A stretch of DNA of 64,000 nucleotides from the NCBI GenBank assembly GCA_015231825.1, contig JADGAV010000003.1, forward strand, positions 1 to 64,000, read 5' to 3'. The stretch is from SAR324 cluster bacterium (GTDB lineage: Bacteria > SAR324 > NAC60-12). Of the stretch, positions 35,582-44,099 are shown piece by piece. The position numbers and the translations under genes are program-made. The stretch's first letter is position 1. Every line of letters begins with the position of its first letter. The notes below the pieces were generated by a model that was given only the letters and a program-made list of their open reading frames with translations, was not told where the DNA came from and made no database searches.

Positions 35582-36769
35582 TTAAGCGGCTAATATCCTT
35601 TGCAGGGCATCAACAAAGGTATCGATTTCTTCTTCCGTATTGTAGTAGTGGAGCGATGCACGCACGACACCTGCAATGCCGCGTTGCTGAAAAGAAACAA
35701 GATTTCCTGATCCATCAGAAACAGACACATTGATCTGCTTAGCAGCTAAAGATGTTTTGATCATTTCGGGACTTTTTTGTTCAGTATTAAATGTCACCAG
35801 CCCGCATTTTTCACTGCCTTCATCGGTCACAGCGACCCCATCCATGAAAGACAATTTCTGCCTCAACCGGGCGGCCAAATGATAAACTCGATTTTGTATC
35901 GCCTCAATCCCCCAGGAAGCGGCATAGTCTATGGCCACTCCCAAAGCTGCTTTTCCTGCAAAAAACTGTTCCCAATTCTCAAACCGTTTTGCATCGGTAC
36001 GCATTTCATAGTGTGTTGGTGAAAGGAGAGTAGCGGCGTGCTGGTCTAAAAAGGGCGGTTCCAGCTTTTCAATATAAGCCCGGCGAACATAAAGCAGTCC
36101 GGTTCCTCGGGGACCACGCAGATATTTCCGGCCGGTGCCGCACATCATATCGCATCCGATCTCATCAACATCAAGAGTAATGTGTCCCACTCCCTGACAG
36201 GAATCCAGAAGAAATGGAATCTTTGCTTCTTTTGCCAGTTTTCCCACTTCGCGGACAGGATTCACCGTTCCTCCTCCCGTGGGAATATGACTGATTGAAA
36301 TCAGCTTGACGCGCTCATCAATCAAGTTTGACATTGCTTTCGTATCGATTTCACCCTCTCTGTTATTGGGGACAAAAATAATTTCTACACCAAACCGTTT
36401 TGACTGCTGATTGTAGGCGATCACGTTGCTACCATACTCTGCAACACTTGTGAGTATCCGGTCGCCCGGTTCAAATTTGAAAGAATAAAATGCCATATCC
36501 CAGGCTCGGGTCGCATTTTCGACATAGGCAATTTCAGAAGGGGCACAATTCAACAACGCGGCAGCAGCATTGTAAAAATTGTTCAGTGCCTCCACTTCTT
36601 CTCCTGCTGTTTCATAACCTCCGATTTGCTCTTCTTTATGTAGATAACTGTGAAGGGTATCACTGACAGGAATCGGCATTAAAGATGATCCCGCATTATT
36701 GAAATGAATCCTTTCTTCACAGGCACGCGTTTCCCTTCTTGCACGCTGGACATCAAAATTTTCTTTCAC
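35582..36769 (-). CDS. Class V aminotransferase (cysteine-desulfurase-like)
   Basis: A PLP enzyme of the NifS/CsdA fold family. HFNNAGSSLMP and ENATRAWDMAFYSF occur near the N-terminus. SHIPTGGGTVNPVREVGKLA precedes the PLP Asp region FLLDSCQGVGHITLDV. The lysine that binds PLP is in MMCGTGRKYLRGPRGTGLLY. The C-terminal loop lacks an obvious catalytic Cys like that of IscS, so desulfurase activity is not assured. 395 aa. The start is GTG at 36769 with AAAGGAGAG upstream. It may be an aminotransferase or a lyase such as isopenicillin-epimerase-like proteins. Confidence 0.85.
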   Translation of the reverse strand: MKENFDVQRARRETRACEERIHFNNAGSSLMPIPVSDTLHSYLHKEEQIGGYETAGEEVEALNNFYNAAAALLNCAPSEIAYVENATRAWDMAFYSFKFEPGDRILTSVAEYGSNVIAYNQQSKRFGVEIIFVPNNREGEIDTKAMSNLIDERVKLISISHIPTGGGTVNPVREVGKLAKEAKIPFLLDSCQGVGHITLDVDEIGCDMMCGTGRKYLRGPRGTGLLYVRRAYIEKLEPPFLDQHAATLLSPTHYEMRTDAKRFENWEQFFAGKAALGVAIDYAASWGIEAIQNRVYHLAARLRQKLSFMDGVAVTDEGSEKCGLVTFNTEQKSPEMIKTSLAAKQINVSVSDGSGNLVSFQQRGIAGVVRASLHYYNTEEEIDTFVDALQRILAA

Positions 36770-37169
36770 TAAATCTCTCCTTTTTCACGGGTCCGTCGAT
36801 ATACCACCGTCTGTAAAGCACAGTCGGTACTTTGTTGAATGAATTCCAGGGATCCTCAATATAAGATTTGAAAGGGATTTACAAGAAATACTCATCCAGA
36901 TGCTTTTCAGCCAAACGCTCAAGATCCAATGAGCATCTGAGAATTGATTTGTGAGAACGCCAGCATCAGGCTATAGTGTATAGACCGAGATCACTATGGT
37001 AGCCCGGAATTTTTATAAGAAAACCTTGTGCCGGGAAATATTCCTCAAGCAAACTGTCAGCAGGAATTTTAAGATAGACGACTCAAAATATATTCCCTTA
37101 TTTCAAACAGAATGAAGACAGCCTGCAGAACATTTCGTCGGGCATTTGATTAAAGAACTATGAACAAAT
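36770..37169. other. Hairpin-rich 400-base intergenic region
   Basis: No open frame of interest. It contains three inverted repeats, the rightmost followed by TTTTT, and a TATAAG box. Two repeats are listed as a candidate RNA. The third is ACCGTCTGT (36806-36814) with ACAGTCGGT (36820-36828), a 9-bp stem with one central T-T mismatch that lies in the leader of the aminotransferase gene on the other strand. Confidence 0.5.
36873..37015 (+). ncRNA. Candidate small RNA or leader with terminator
   Basis: Two stem-loops follow a promoter-like TATAAG (36860-36865, with TTGAAT 19 bases upstream). The first has perfect 8-bp arms, CAGATGCT (36897-36904) and AGCATCTG (36932-36939). The second combines GGCTA/TAGCC and TAGTG/CACTA between 36969 and 37004 and is followed by CGGAATTTTTAT. 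No plus-strand gene lies upstream that would need this terminator, which favours a short transcript of about 140 bases. No known RNA family is recognised. Confidence 0.3.
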
Positions 37170-37508
37170 ATGAAACAGATCAGTTGGGATGAATTCGAAC
37201 AAGTCGAATTGAGAGCAGGAACCATTGTCAAAGTAGATGATTTCCCCGAAGCAAGAATTCCGGCTTACATCATCAATGTAGACTTTGGATCAGAGATTGG
37301 AATTAAAAAATCCAGTGCAAGAATTACTGACTTGTACGAAAAAGAAGATCTGCTGGGAAAACAAATCATTGCCGTCGTCAACTTCCCCAGCAAGCAAATT
37401 GGGCCGATGAAGTCAGAATGCCTGATCACCGGATTTTACCAGGATGATGGAGCCGTTGTCTTGGCAGTTCCTGAAAAAAAAATCATCAACGGTTCCAAAT
37501 TAGCATGA
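37170..37508 (+). CDS. csaA: CsaA-like tRNA-binding domain protein
   Basis: A 112-residue single OB-fold protein of the tRNA-binding domain family, which binds tRNA and has been described as a secretion-related chaperone (CsaA). The motif block is complete: [25 protein letters not shown]-type [36 protein letters not shown] and [10 protein letters not shown]. It dimerises in the family. The YchF-like gene begins 141 bases downstream on the same strand, and a terminator follows that gene. Confidence 0.9.
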   Translation: MKQISWDEFEQVELRAGTIVKVDDFPEARIPAYIINVDFGSEIGIKKSSARITDLYEKEDLLGKQIIAVVNFPSKQIGPMKSECLITGFYQDDGAVVLAVPEKKIINGSKLA

Positions 37509-37649
37509 CTCAGGAAAAATTTTTGTGCAGCAACAGTTCGCACGGGATTGAAGAAAAAAGCAGGGTTGAAGTTTAAGGAATTTCCCTTTTGTCTCAGCAT
37601 CCTGACGGAAAAACTACTGACTAAGAAAAACTTTGATAGGAAACCACTC

Positions 37650-38339
37650 ATGAAAATTGGATTTACCGGAATGGAGTTGCCGGAAGGAAAGATCAAATAC
37701 CGCGATGAAATACTGCTTGCTTTGGAAGAAAAGGATAAACCAAAAAAAGTTGCCCCCTATTTTGCCGAATTCATCCACAATGAATTTGTTCAGTCCGACG
37801 CCATTGTTCTTCCTGCAGGCAGTATTCTGGATTTATTGATTCTGGATATGGAAAAAATTGAGACTCGAATCAACCGTCTCACCGACGAAGGAGACCGGGT
37901 ATTGATGGAAAAATGCCTTGAACATCTCGAAAATGAAACGCCTCTCTGTGACGTTGAATTCAATGAAGAAGAGCGCAGTCTCCTCAGAGAAATAGCCCCT
38001 CACAGTTTTAAACCTGTGCTCGCATTAAAAGAGGAAACGGATGTCAACACCATCATTGACCTGGCGCTTGAAAAGGCAAACCTGATGTTCTTTTATACTT
38101 CAGGACCTGATGAATCTCATGCATGGCTGGTAAACAAAGGTTCTGACATTGTGACCTGTGCTGGTAAAATTCACTCTGATCTCGCCCGTGGATTTATTAA
38201 GGGAGATGTGGTCAGTTTCGAGGATTATATGAAATGCCATAATTTCAACGAGTGCAAATCAAAAGGACTGGCGAAACTGACTGATCGTGACTATATCGTC
38301 CAATCCGGGGAAATCATTGAAATCCGGTTCAATGCCTGA
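37650..38339 (+). CDS. YchF-like protein with DUF933/TGS end but no working G domain
   Basis: The C-terminal half is unmistakably YchF-like: NLMFFYTSGPDESHAWLVNK, AGKIHSDLARGFIKGDVVSF, then YIVQSGEIIEIRFN. The middle retains the YchF helical region (LILDMEKIETRINRL and DVEFNEEERSLLREI). The N-terminus MKIGFTGMELPEGK resembles a worn P-loop strand. It lacks the Ser/Thr of GK[ST] and goes almost straight to a short linker, missing about 130 residues of the GTPase domain (G2-G3 motifs). At 229 aa it is far shorter than YchF (about 363). I chose the ATG at 37650. A full YchF is presumably encoded elsewhere. Confidence 0.75.
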   Translation: MKIGFTGMELPEGKIKYRDEILLALEEKDKPKKVAPYFAEFIHNEFVQSDAIVLPAGSILDLLILDMEKIETRINRLTDEGDRVLMEKCLEHLENETPLCDVEFNEEERSLLREIAPHSFKPVLALKEETDVNTIIDLALEKANLMFFYTSGPDESHAWLVNKGSDIVTCAGKIHSDLARGFIKGDVVSFEDYMKCHNFNECKSKGLAKLTDRDYIVQSGEIIEIRFNA

Positions 38340-38708
38340 TGATCCTCCGGTGTATAAACGCATTCTTTCATGAATTCGTTTCTTCTGTTATTGGATCAGC
38401 CCATATTTCCTGAAAAATTTTTTCTTCTTCCCCTCACTTCCCAGAGGTTTACTCTGTTTTTTTGCGAGGCATTCTATCGCGTGAATAACGGAATCGGGAA
38501 ATTATATTCTGCTCGACTTCACTAGGCAATTTTAACGATGAAAATCAGCACTGGCTAATTTATTCAGGCATTGTTTTTGGCAGGCAATTAACGCTGGATT
38601 CAATGAAATGCAATCTTCAAAATTCAAGCAACGCCTGTTAAGGATTGTGCAGGCAGATGATTTTTAGGAAATCCTGGGACGGGAAAAGGAATTTTTTAAT
38701 TTGCCCCT
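38340..38708. other. Intergenic region between the YchF-like gene and pgsA
   Basis: 369 bases between convergent genes. Apart from the terminator at 38442-38463 I see no gene, RNA or repeat. The sequence is AT-rich with scattered stops in all frames. Confidence 0.5.
38442..38463 (+). terminator. Rho-independent terminator after the YchF-like gene
   Basis: CAGAG (38442-38446), a 5-base loop GTTTA and CTCTG (38452-38456) are followed directly by seven T residues (38457-38463). The stem is short but the T-tract is strong. Confidence 0.65.
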
Positions 38709-39278
38709 TCATGAGGGAGACTGGGCGGGAACAGTTTCGTAGTAGGCCATAAAATACTTAATCCCGCTCCATATTGAAAAAGCGGTTGCAATCCAAAGGA
38801 TGATAATTCCTATTTCATGACAGGGAAGCCCCAGGGTGGGATAATTTAAAATTAAAAAACCGACGGCAAACATCTGAGAAATGGTTTTGACTTTACCTCC
38901 TGAACTCGCGGCAATGACAGTCCCTTTAATGGCTGCAATGGAACGCAGTCCAGAGATGGCAAATTCACGAACAATGATCAGCACCGTTAAATAAGCAGGA
39001 GCCCTGTCTAAAGAAACCAGCAGGACAAGCAGCGACGTGATCAGAATTTTGTCAGCAATCGGATCGAGTAATTTCCCCCAATCGGTGGTTTTACCAGTAT
39101 GGCGTGCAAGGACACCATCCCAGTAATCTGTGAAACAGGCTATCGTGAAAAACAAAAACGCCACCACAAGTGTGAGCTCAGAATCCCACAAAATCAGCAA
39201 GTAAATTGCAGGAATCAGGAGCACCCTGAGTAAGGTCATTTGATCCGGGGTGATCCATCTTGAAAAAAAGTCGGTCAT
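38709..39278 (-). CDS. pgsA: CDP-diacylglycerol-glycerol-3-phosphate 3-phosphatidyltransferase
   Basis: Makes phosphatidylglycerol phosphate in the inner membrane, the committed step to PG and cardiolipin. The CDP-alcohol phosphotransferase signature DG-x2-AR-x8-G-x3-D-x3-D is exact in DGVLARHTGKTTDWGKLLD with PIAD. The start WITPDQMTLLRVLLIPAIYL is typical of PgsA. About five hydrophobic segments, 189 aa. It is divergent from hemA across 112 bases. Confidence 0.93.
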   Translation of the reverse strand: MTDFFSRWITPDQMTLLRVLLIPAIYLLILWDSELTLVVAFLFFTIACFTDYWDGVLARHTGKTTDWGKLLDPIADKILITSLLVLLVSLDRAPAYLTVLIIVREFAISGLRSIAAIKGTVIAASSGGKVKTISQMFAVGFLILNYPTLGLPCHEIGIIILWIATAFSIWSGIKYFMAYYETVPAQSPS

Positions 39279-39326
39279 GGTCGCATCAATTTATGATTTG
39301 ATTAAAAAGCGCAAAGACGTTAGATT

Positions 39327-39344
39327 TTAACTGAACCGGGTTAA
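39327..39344. promoter_or_regulatory. Inverted repeat in the pgsA-hemA divergent promoter
   Basis: TTAAC (39327-39331) and GTTAA (39340-39344) flank TGAACCGG; an inner AACC-G-GGTT overlaps. It lies midway in the 112-base gap between the two divergent starts and may be an operator. No known regulator motif is matched. Confidence 0.25.
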
Positions 39345-39390
39345 TTAAACAACCATTGTCCGCAAATTTGCACAAAATTTTAAAAAATTT

Positions 39391-40722
39391 ATGAAATTCG
39401 CCGTATTAGGGTGGAATTTTAGAAAAACTCCCCTTGAAATCAGAGAACAATTGTCGCTTCCCGCGACCCAGCAGATGGAATTTGCCGACGCTGTGTTCCA
39501 GGAAGCAGAGTTGCAGGAACTAGTGGTTTTGTCTACCTGCAACCGAACGGAGTTTTATTGTGTCTCAGCCAATCCTGAAGAAACGGTTCCCAAAATAAAA
39601 CAAAAACTGATCAATCATTTCAATATTCCCAATCTGGCAGAAATGTCTTATGAGGCTTATAATATTGAAGCGGCACGACATTTGTTTCAAGTCGTCGCCA
39701 GTTTGGATTCCATGATTATCGGCGAGTCCCAAATCGGGGGACAGGCGAAAGAAGCGTACCGCCAATACCTGGAAAACGAATATGTCGGTTCCTCGTTCAA
39801 AGGTCTGTTTCCCCGGGCCTTTTCTGCTGCCAAACGCATTCGCACCGAAACTCGAATTGCCCACAATGCCGTTTCCATCAGCTTTGCTGCAGTGGAGTTG
39901 GCAAAACGAATTTTCAATGATCTTTCCCGACAAACCATCATGATTGTGGGTGCCGGAGAAATGGCCGAATTGGCGGCAAAGCACTTCATGAAATACGGCG
40001 TTTCAAAGCTGCTGGTGACCAATCGTACTTTTGCCAATGCAATGACGCTTGCCGAGCAGTACCAGGGATCCGCAATTCGCTTTGAACAGCTTTCAGATTA
40101 TCTGGAAAACGCAGACATCATCATCAGCTCGACAGGGGCGCAAAACTTCATTATCACAGAAGAAACCGTCAGGCAATGTATCAAAAGAAGAAAAGGCAAT
40201 CCAATGTTTTTTATTGACATTGCCGTCCCCCGCGACATTGATCCCCGTTTGAACGATTTACCCAACGTTTATTCTTATGATATTGATGACCTTCAGGGAG
40301 TGGTTGACACGAATAGAAAGGAAAGAGAGCAGGAAGCCGAAATTGCAAAACAAATTCTGGAGGAAGAAGTCGAGAAACTCCAATCCTGGTTTAAAAACCT
40401 TTCTGCTGTGCCGACAATACGCGCCCTGCGGGAATCGTTTCATGAAACTGGAGCAGCCGAACTGGAAAAAACCCTTCAAAAACTGAAACATCTCCCTCCG
40501 GAGCAGAAGCAGCAGATCGAGCGCCTGGTCCATTCACTGACGAATAAACTCCTGCACAAACCTTCTCACAATTTGCGGCAGTTGAGCAGTCGGGAGGATG
40601 GTCATCTTTATCTGGATTCATTGATACAGCTGTTTGATCTATCCCCCCCTGAAATTGCGATGGAAGAGTCAAAAGCACCCCCCAAACTCAAACTTCTTCA
40701 AAAAACAAAACCTCATTCTTGA
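39391..40722 (+). CDS. hemA: Glutamyl-tRNA reductase
   Basis: First step of C5-pathway tetrapyrrole synthesis: Glu-tRNA plus NADPH gives glutamate-1-semialdehyde. The catalytic Cys50 lies in STCNRTEFY. The substrate and hinge motif is DSMIIGESQIGGQAKEAYR, the NADPH-binding loop is VGAGEMAELAAKHF and the C-terminal dimerisation helix contains LVHSLTNKLLHKP. 443 aa, slightly longer than usual because of a Lys/Pro-rich tail (SKAPPKLKLLQKTK). It overlaps hemC by one base to a few codons depending on the hemC start, so the two are translationally coupled. Confidence 0.95.
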   Translation: MKFAVLGWNFRKTPLEIREQLSLPATQQMEFADAVFQEAELQELVVLSTCNRTEFYCVSANPEETVPKIKQKLINHFNIPNLAEMSYEAYNIEAARHLFQVVASLDSMIIGESQIGGQAKEAYRQYLENEYVGSSFKGLFPRAFSAAKRIRTETRIAHNAVSISFAAVELAKRIFNDLSRQTIMIVGAGEMAELAAKHFMKYGVSKLLVTNRTFANAMTLAEQYQGSAIRFEQLSDYLENADIIISSTGAQNFIITEETVRQCIKRRKGNPMFFIDIAVPRDIDPRLNDLPNVYSYDIDDLQGVVDTNRKEREQEAEIAKQILEEEVEKLQSWFKNLSAVPTIRALRESFHETGAAELEKTLQKLKHLPPEQKQQIERLVHSLTNKLLHKPSHNLRQLSSREDGHLYLDSLIQLFDLSPPEIAMEESKAPPKLKLLQKTKPHS

Positions 40723-41648
40723 TGACAACTATGCATTCATTACGTATCGGCACTCGAGGCAGCCGTCTGGCGCTTTGGCAGGCAAACTGGGTTCGCGATC
40801 AAATTTTGGCAAAGTACCCGTCTTTAACGGTTGAACTGGTTATCATCAAAACCCAGGGAGACAAAATTCAGGATCGCCCGCTGGCAGAAATTGGCGGCAA
40901 AGGCTTGTTCATCAAAGAACTCGAAACGGCCATGATAGAACAGCAAACGGATCTCTGTGTCCACAGCATGAAAGACGTTCCTGCCGAATTGCCGGAAGGA
41001 TTGGAAATTTCCATCATTACCGCGCGTGAAAGACCGCATGATGCCCTGATTGCGCCGCGGGCTCAGAGTTTGGATGATTTGCCGAAAAATGCTGTGGTTG
41101 GGACCAGTTCCCTGCGGCGCGCTTCTCAGTTGAAAGCGTACCGGGCTGATTTGGAGATCAAAAGCATTCGCGGCAATGTAGACACGCGTTTGAAGAAAGT
41201 GGAATCTGGAGAGTTTGATGCCTCAATTTTGGCAGTGGCTGGATTGAAGCGTTTAGGTTGGGAGCAGCAAATCACTCAGGAACTGCCCTTTTCGGTCATG
41301 CTTCCCGCCATCGCGCAGGGTGTAGTCGGTATTGAAACCCGCTCGGGAGACGAGACGACACTGTCTTATCTCAAACACATGGAAGATATCGATACCACCG
41401 ATTGCATACGTGCGGAACGGACGGTCCTGGCTGCCCTGGAAGGGAACTGTCAAATTCCCATTGCCGGATTTTGCTCCGTTGAGCAGGACCTGCTGACCCT
41501 CACTGCCCTGACAGCAAAACTGGATGGCAGCCTTGTCATCCGTCATCAGGGCTCAGCTCCTCGCCAGCAGGCAGAAGAATTGGGACAAAGCATTGCCCAA
41601 AAAATTCTGGATGATGGTGGTCGGGAAATATTGGCGGAACTGAACTGA
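40722..41648 (+). CDS. hemC: Porphobilinogen deaminase (hydroxymethylbilane synthase)
   Basis: Polymerises four porphobilinogens to hydroxymethylbilane. RIGTRGSRLALWQANWV opens the protein and IKTQGDKIQDRPLAEIGGKG is the cofactor/substrate loop. VHSMKDVPAELPEGL supplies the catalytic Asp. The dipyrromethane cofactor attaches to the Cys in LEGNCQIPIAGF (Cys243 with this start). TTG 40719, ATG 40722 and ATG 40731 are alternative starts; all couple it to hemA. Confidence 0.95.
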   Translation: MTTMHSLRIGTRGSRLALWQANWVRDQILAKYPSLTVELVIIKTQGDKIQDRPLAEIGGKGLFIKELETAMIEQQTDLCVHSMKDVPAELPEGLEISIITARERPHDALIAPRAQSLDDLPKNAVVGTSSLRRASQLKAYRADLEIKSIRGNVDTRLKKVESGEFDASILAVAGLKRLGWEQQITQELPFSVMLPAIAQGVVGIETRSGDETTLSYLKHMEDIDTTDCIRAERTVLAALEGNCQIPIAGFCSVEQDLLTLTALTAKLDGSLVIRHQGSAPRQQAEELGQSIAQKILDDGGREILAELN

Positions 41649-41649
41649 G

Positions 41650-41940
41650 TCATTTCATTTCTATTTCCACAAATACAAATTCGTTTTCGTTGATGTTGAT
41701 GACGTTGTGCTCCACGCCTGCATTGCGGTAATAAGACAATCCGGATTGCAGGGACGCCTGCTGCGTTCCATCTTTGCTTTCCAGCAGGAGTTTTCCCGTT
41801 GTTTGAGGAACAACAACATAGTCGCAGACATGACGGTGCCATCCGGTTTCCGCTCCAGGAGAAAAACGCCATTCTGTCACTTTCACCCGATCATTTTCAA
41901 CCTGCACCTCAGCCTGTGCTTGCACTCGATTTTGTTTCAT
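41650..41940 (-). CDS. Small cupin-domain protein
   Basis: A 96-residue single cupin barrel. Motif 1 is seen in PGAETGWHRHVCDYVVVPQTTG (the WHRH histidines bind the metal) and motif 2 in YYRNAGVEHNVINI. Function is unknown; such cupins often act as substrate-binding or small dioxygenase-like proteins. It follows the AstE-like gene by 6 bases in the same direction and ends 1 base from hemC, convergent. Confidence 0.8.
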   Translation of the reverse strand: MKQNRVQAQAEVQVENDRVKVTEWRFSPGAETGWHRHVCDYVVVPQTTGKLLLESKDGTQQASLQSGLSYYRNAGVEHNVININENEFVFVEIEMK

Positions 41941-41946
41941 TGTTGC

Positions 41947-42903
41947 TCAATTTACGATGAAGCGTCCCAGTCGAACGGCAGTCATCCCGGGGCTAAAGCG
42001 ACGAGTGGGCATGACCAGGATGCAGTCGTCATAGGGGGTTTTTATTGCTTTGTCACCATCATAGCCCAGAAGAGTCCCTTTTTCTGCTAAAACTTCCAAA
42101 CCAATAAATTTTTGGGCAAAATGAAACTCCTCCGTTTCAATCGTGACGGCCTCTGTTACTTCTATAAATTTCTGCGGAAGCACCTGAATTTTTCCCAAAT
42201 GTTGATCTTCCATGTCAGGATCCAGCATTTTAAAATAAAGTAAAAATCGCATGGCGCATTCAATGGCCACGGTGGAGCTGTTTTTTTCCCAATGCTGTCC
42301 GCACTCCACCAGCAGCGCATTCTTCAGACTGCGTTGATCACCAAATCCACCATAGTCCCGCATCCTCAAGCCTTCTGCATGTCCAGAATCGGAAACAACC
42401 CATTCTGGAATTCCAAATTCCCGTGCGAATTGACGTCCTTTGGCAAGAGGTCCGGCAATCATCAGGGGTGGGTTTTTGTGCTGCATCGAGTGGATGTCAA
42501 ACAGATAATCCACCGTATCGACAATGGGTCGCATTTCCCGGGCCCTGCTGATTTCCAAATTGGTATGCTTCCCTTCCAGGACTTCTTTTGCCCAGACTCT
42601 GTTGAAATTCACTTCCAGAAAACGCGACGCATAGGGGTCATTCGGATCGTAGCTGTGGTAGGCTTCATGATTCGCAAAACCTAAAGTGAGTTTTCCACGC
42701 AGGGGCTGAACATTGTTTCGAAACAGAAAGTCCAAGGCATGCGCCCCGCACAATTCATTGCCATGCACCAATGCGGTGATCATCAAATGAGGGCCTGGAA
42801 TTTTGCTGTCGATTGTTGTCACATAATCGACCCCCGTATTTCCTTTCCGGTAGGGAATGATGTCAACCGGTGAGATTTCTAACGGATAATCATTTTTAAT
42901 CAA
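41947..42903 (-). CDS. Succinylglutamate desuccinylase/aspartoacylase family protein
   Basis: Zinc-dependent M14-like deacylase that releases an amino acid from an N-acyl form. The zinc site is visible: HGNELCGAHALDFL (His and Glu), then VDYLFDIHSMQHKNPP (His). 318 aa. The substrate may be N-succinyl, N-acetyl or another acyl amino acid; it is not fixed by sequence. It forms a probable two-gene unit with the cupin and is divergent from the RpiR regulator, so it may share control with the peptide transporter operon. Confidence 0.85.
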   Translation of the reverse strand: MIKNDYPLEISPVDIIPYRKGNTGVDYVTTIDSKIPGPHLMITALVHGNELCGAHALDFLFRNNVQPLRGKLTLGFANHEAYHSYDPNDPYASRFLEVNFNRVWAKEVLEGKHTNLEISRAREMRPIVDTVDYLFDIHSMQHKNPPLMIAGPLAKGRQFAREFGIPEWVVSDSGHAEGLRMRDYGGFGDQRSLKNALLVECGQHWEKNSSTVAIECAMRFLLYFKMLDPDMEDQHLGKIQVLPQKFIEVTEAVTIETEEFHFAQKFIGLEVLAEKGTLLGYDGDKAIKTPYDDCILVMPTRRFSPGMTAVRLGRFIVN

Positions 42904-43115
42904 AGCTTCTCTCCTGTGGGTTTTTTAGAACAGGCAGAGCATTGAGATGCAGGAGTTAAAATTTTATTGATACATTCACCGCTGTTTGCTCCGACGGCGT
43001 CAACCTATGTAGAAATTTTTTAAAATACAAGTGGAATGTATGTCAAAAAGCCAATAGAACGCAGGAACTAATAATTAATACCAGCTTTTAACCATAAAAA
43101 AGACGGTTATAACTG

Positions 43116-43145
43116 TTGACAGATTGATTGTGAAGGAGTAATTAT
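43116..43145 (+). promoter_or_regulatory. Possible promoter of the RpiR-led operon
   Basis: Consensus TTGACA at 43116-43121 with AATTAT at 43140-43145, 18 bases apart (4 of 6 to TATAAT). It points toward the regulator and the peptide transporter operon. Confidence 0.35.
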
Positions 43146-43195
43146 CCGAAACAAATTTACGGAATCTTTTAAAAATTTCAATTTTTTCATAAATA

Positions 43196-43212
43196 ACGTA
43201 TAAAAATTACGT
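43196..43212 (+). promoter_or_regulatory. Inverted repeat just before the RpiR start codon
   Basis: ACGTA (43196-43200), TAAAAAT, TACGT (43208-43212) ends 7 bases before the ATG at 43220. It covers the place where a ribosome binding site would be, so binding of the regulator here could shut its own synthesis. Five-base arms can occur by chance. Confidence 0.3.
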
Positions 43213-43219
43213 AAATAGT

Positions 43220-44068
43220 ATGATCAACTACGGAACAGAAATGTTGGCTGTGATCAGAGATATCGCACCTGCTTTAAAAAGTGCAGAAGGCCGAGTAGCG
43301 GAAACTGTTTTAAATGTTCCAGAGATTGTTGTTGAAAGTACAATTACTGAATTGGCTGAAATGGCGAGGGTCAGTGAACCGACGGTGGTTCGCTTTTGCA
43401 AGAAAGTCGGACTTTCCGGTTATATGGAACTTCGCATTAACCTGGCGAAAGATTTACCACCGGAAAAATACCGCCATAGAATGGTTGAAGAAGGAGATAC
43501 TTCTGCACAGGTCCTGGATAAAGTTTTTACGGCCGGACAGGATGCGATGCGGTCTTCCCTCAGCAATATTGACACTGTCATGTTTCAAAATGCAGTTGAG
43601 ATTCTCGCCAATGCAGAAAGGATCGATTTGTATGGTCTTGGCGGGGCAGGAATTGTTGCTCTGGACGCCCATCATAAATTTTTTCGTTTGGGAATCCCCT
43701 GCAATACTTACCGCAATGCCCACATGCAGTTCATGTCAGCCTCACTGCTCGATAAAAAATCGGTTGTTGTCGCGATCTCCAATAACGGATCTTCAAAAGA
43801 TATCAATGAAAGTGTCCGGATTGCAAAAAGTTTTGATGCGACGGTCATCGGGATAATTGGTAAAAAAAAATCTCCACTGCACAGAATCTGTGATTTAACA
43901 TTTTCTTTACCCACTCAAGAATCCGCATGGTTCGCAACAATGTCAACCCGGTTGGTCCAGATAGCAATACTGGATTCCCTGTTTGCAGCGGTTGTCATCA
44001 GGAAATACGATGATGTGAAAGAAAATCTCGAAAATGTGAAACGAACCCTGATCAATAAAAATCTATAG
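43220..44068 (+). CDS. RpiR/MurR family transcriptional regulator
   Basis: A 282-residue regulator with an N-terminal HTH_6 domain (KSAEGRVAETVLN, then ITELAEMARVSEPTVVRFCK, about residues 20-60). A C-terminal SIS domain follows (about 115-245: IDLYGLGGAGIVALDAHHKF, VVVAISNNGSSKDINESVR). SIS domains sense phosphosugars in classic members, but RpiR proteins also control amino-acid and D-glutamate pathways in proteobacteria. It lies 31 bases upstream of a peptide ABC operon in the same direction and likely controls it. Confidence 0.9.
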   Translation: MINYGTEMLAVIRDIAPALKSAEGRVAETVLNVPEIVVESTITELAEMARVSEPTVVRFCKKVGLSGYMELRINLAKDLPPEKYRHRMVEEGDTSAQVLDKVFTAGQDAMRSSLSNIDTVMFQNAVEILANAERIDLYGLGGAGIVALDAHHKFFRLGIPCNTYRNAHMQFMSASLLDKKSVVVAISNNGSSKDINESVRIAKSFDATVIGIIGKKKSPLHRICDLTFSLPTQESAWFATMSTRLVQIAILDSLFAAVVIRKYDDVKENLENVKRTLINKNL

Positions 44069-44099
44069 TGATTTCTTAATTGAATCGATTGAGAAGCCA

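Larger units (their letters stand above)
42904..43219. other. Divergent control region of the AstE-like and RpiR genes
   Basis: 316 AT-rich bases with no gene. It holds a possible promoter at 43116-43145 and an inverted repeat at 43196-43212 (both listed). TCCG (43145-43148) and CGGA (43160-43163) form another small inverted pair. No Shine-Dalgarno is evident before the RpiR start. Confidence 0.4.
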
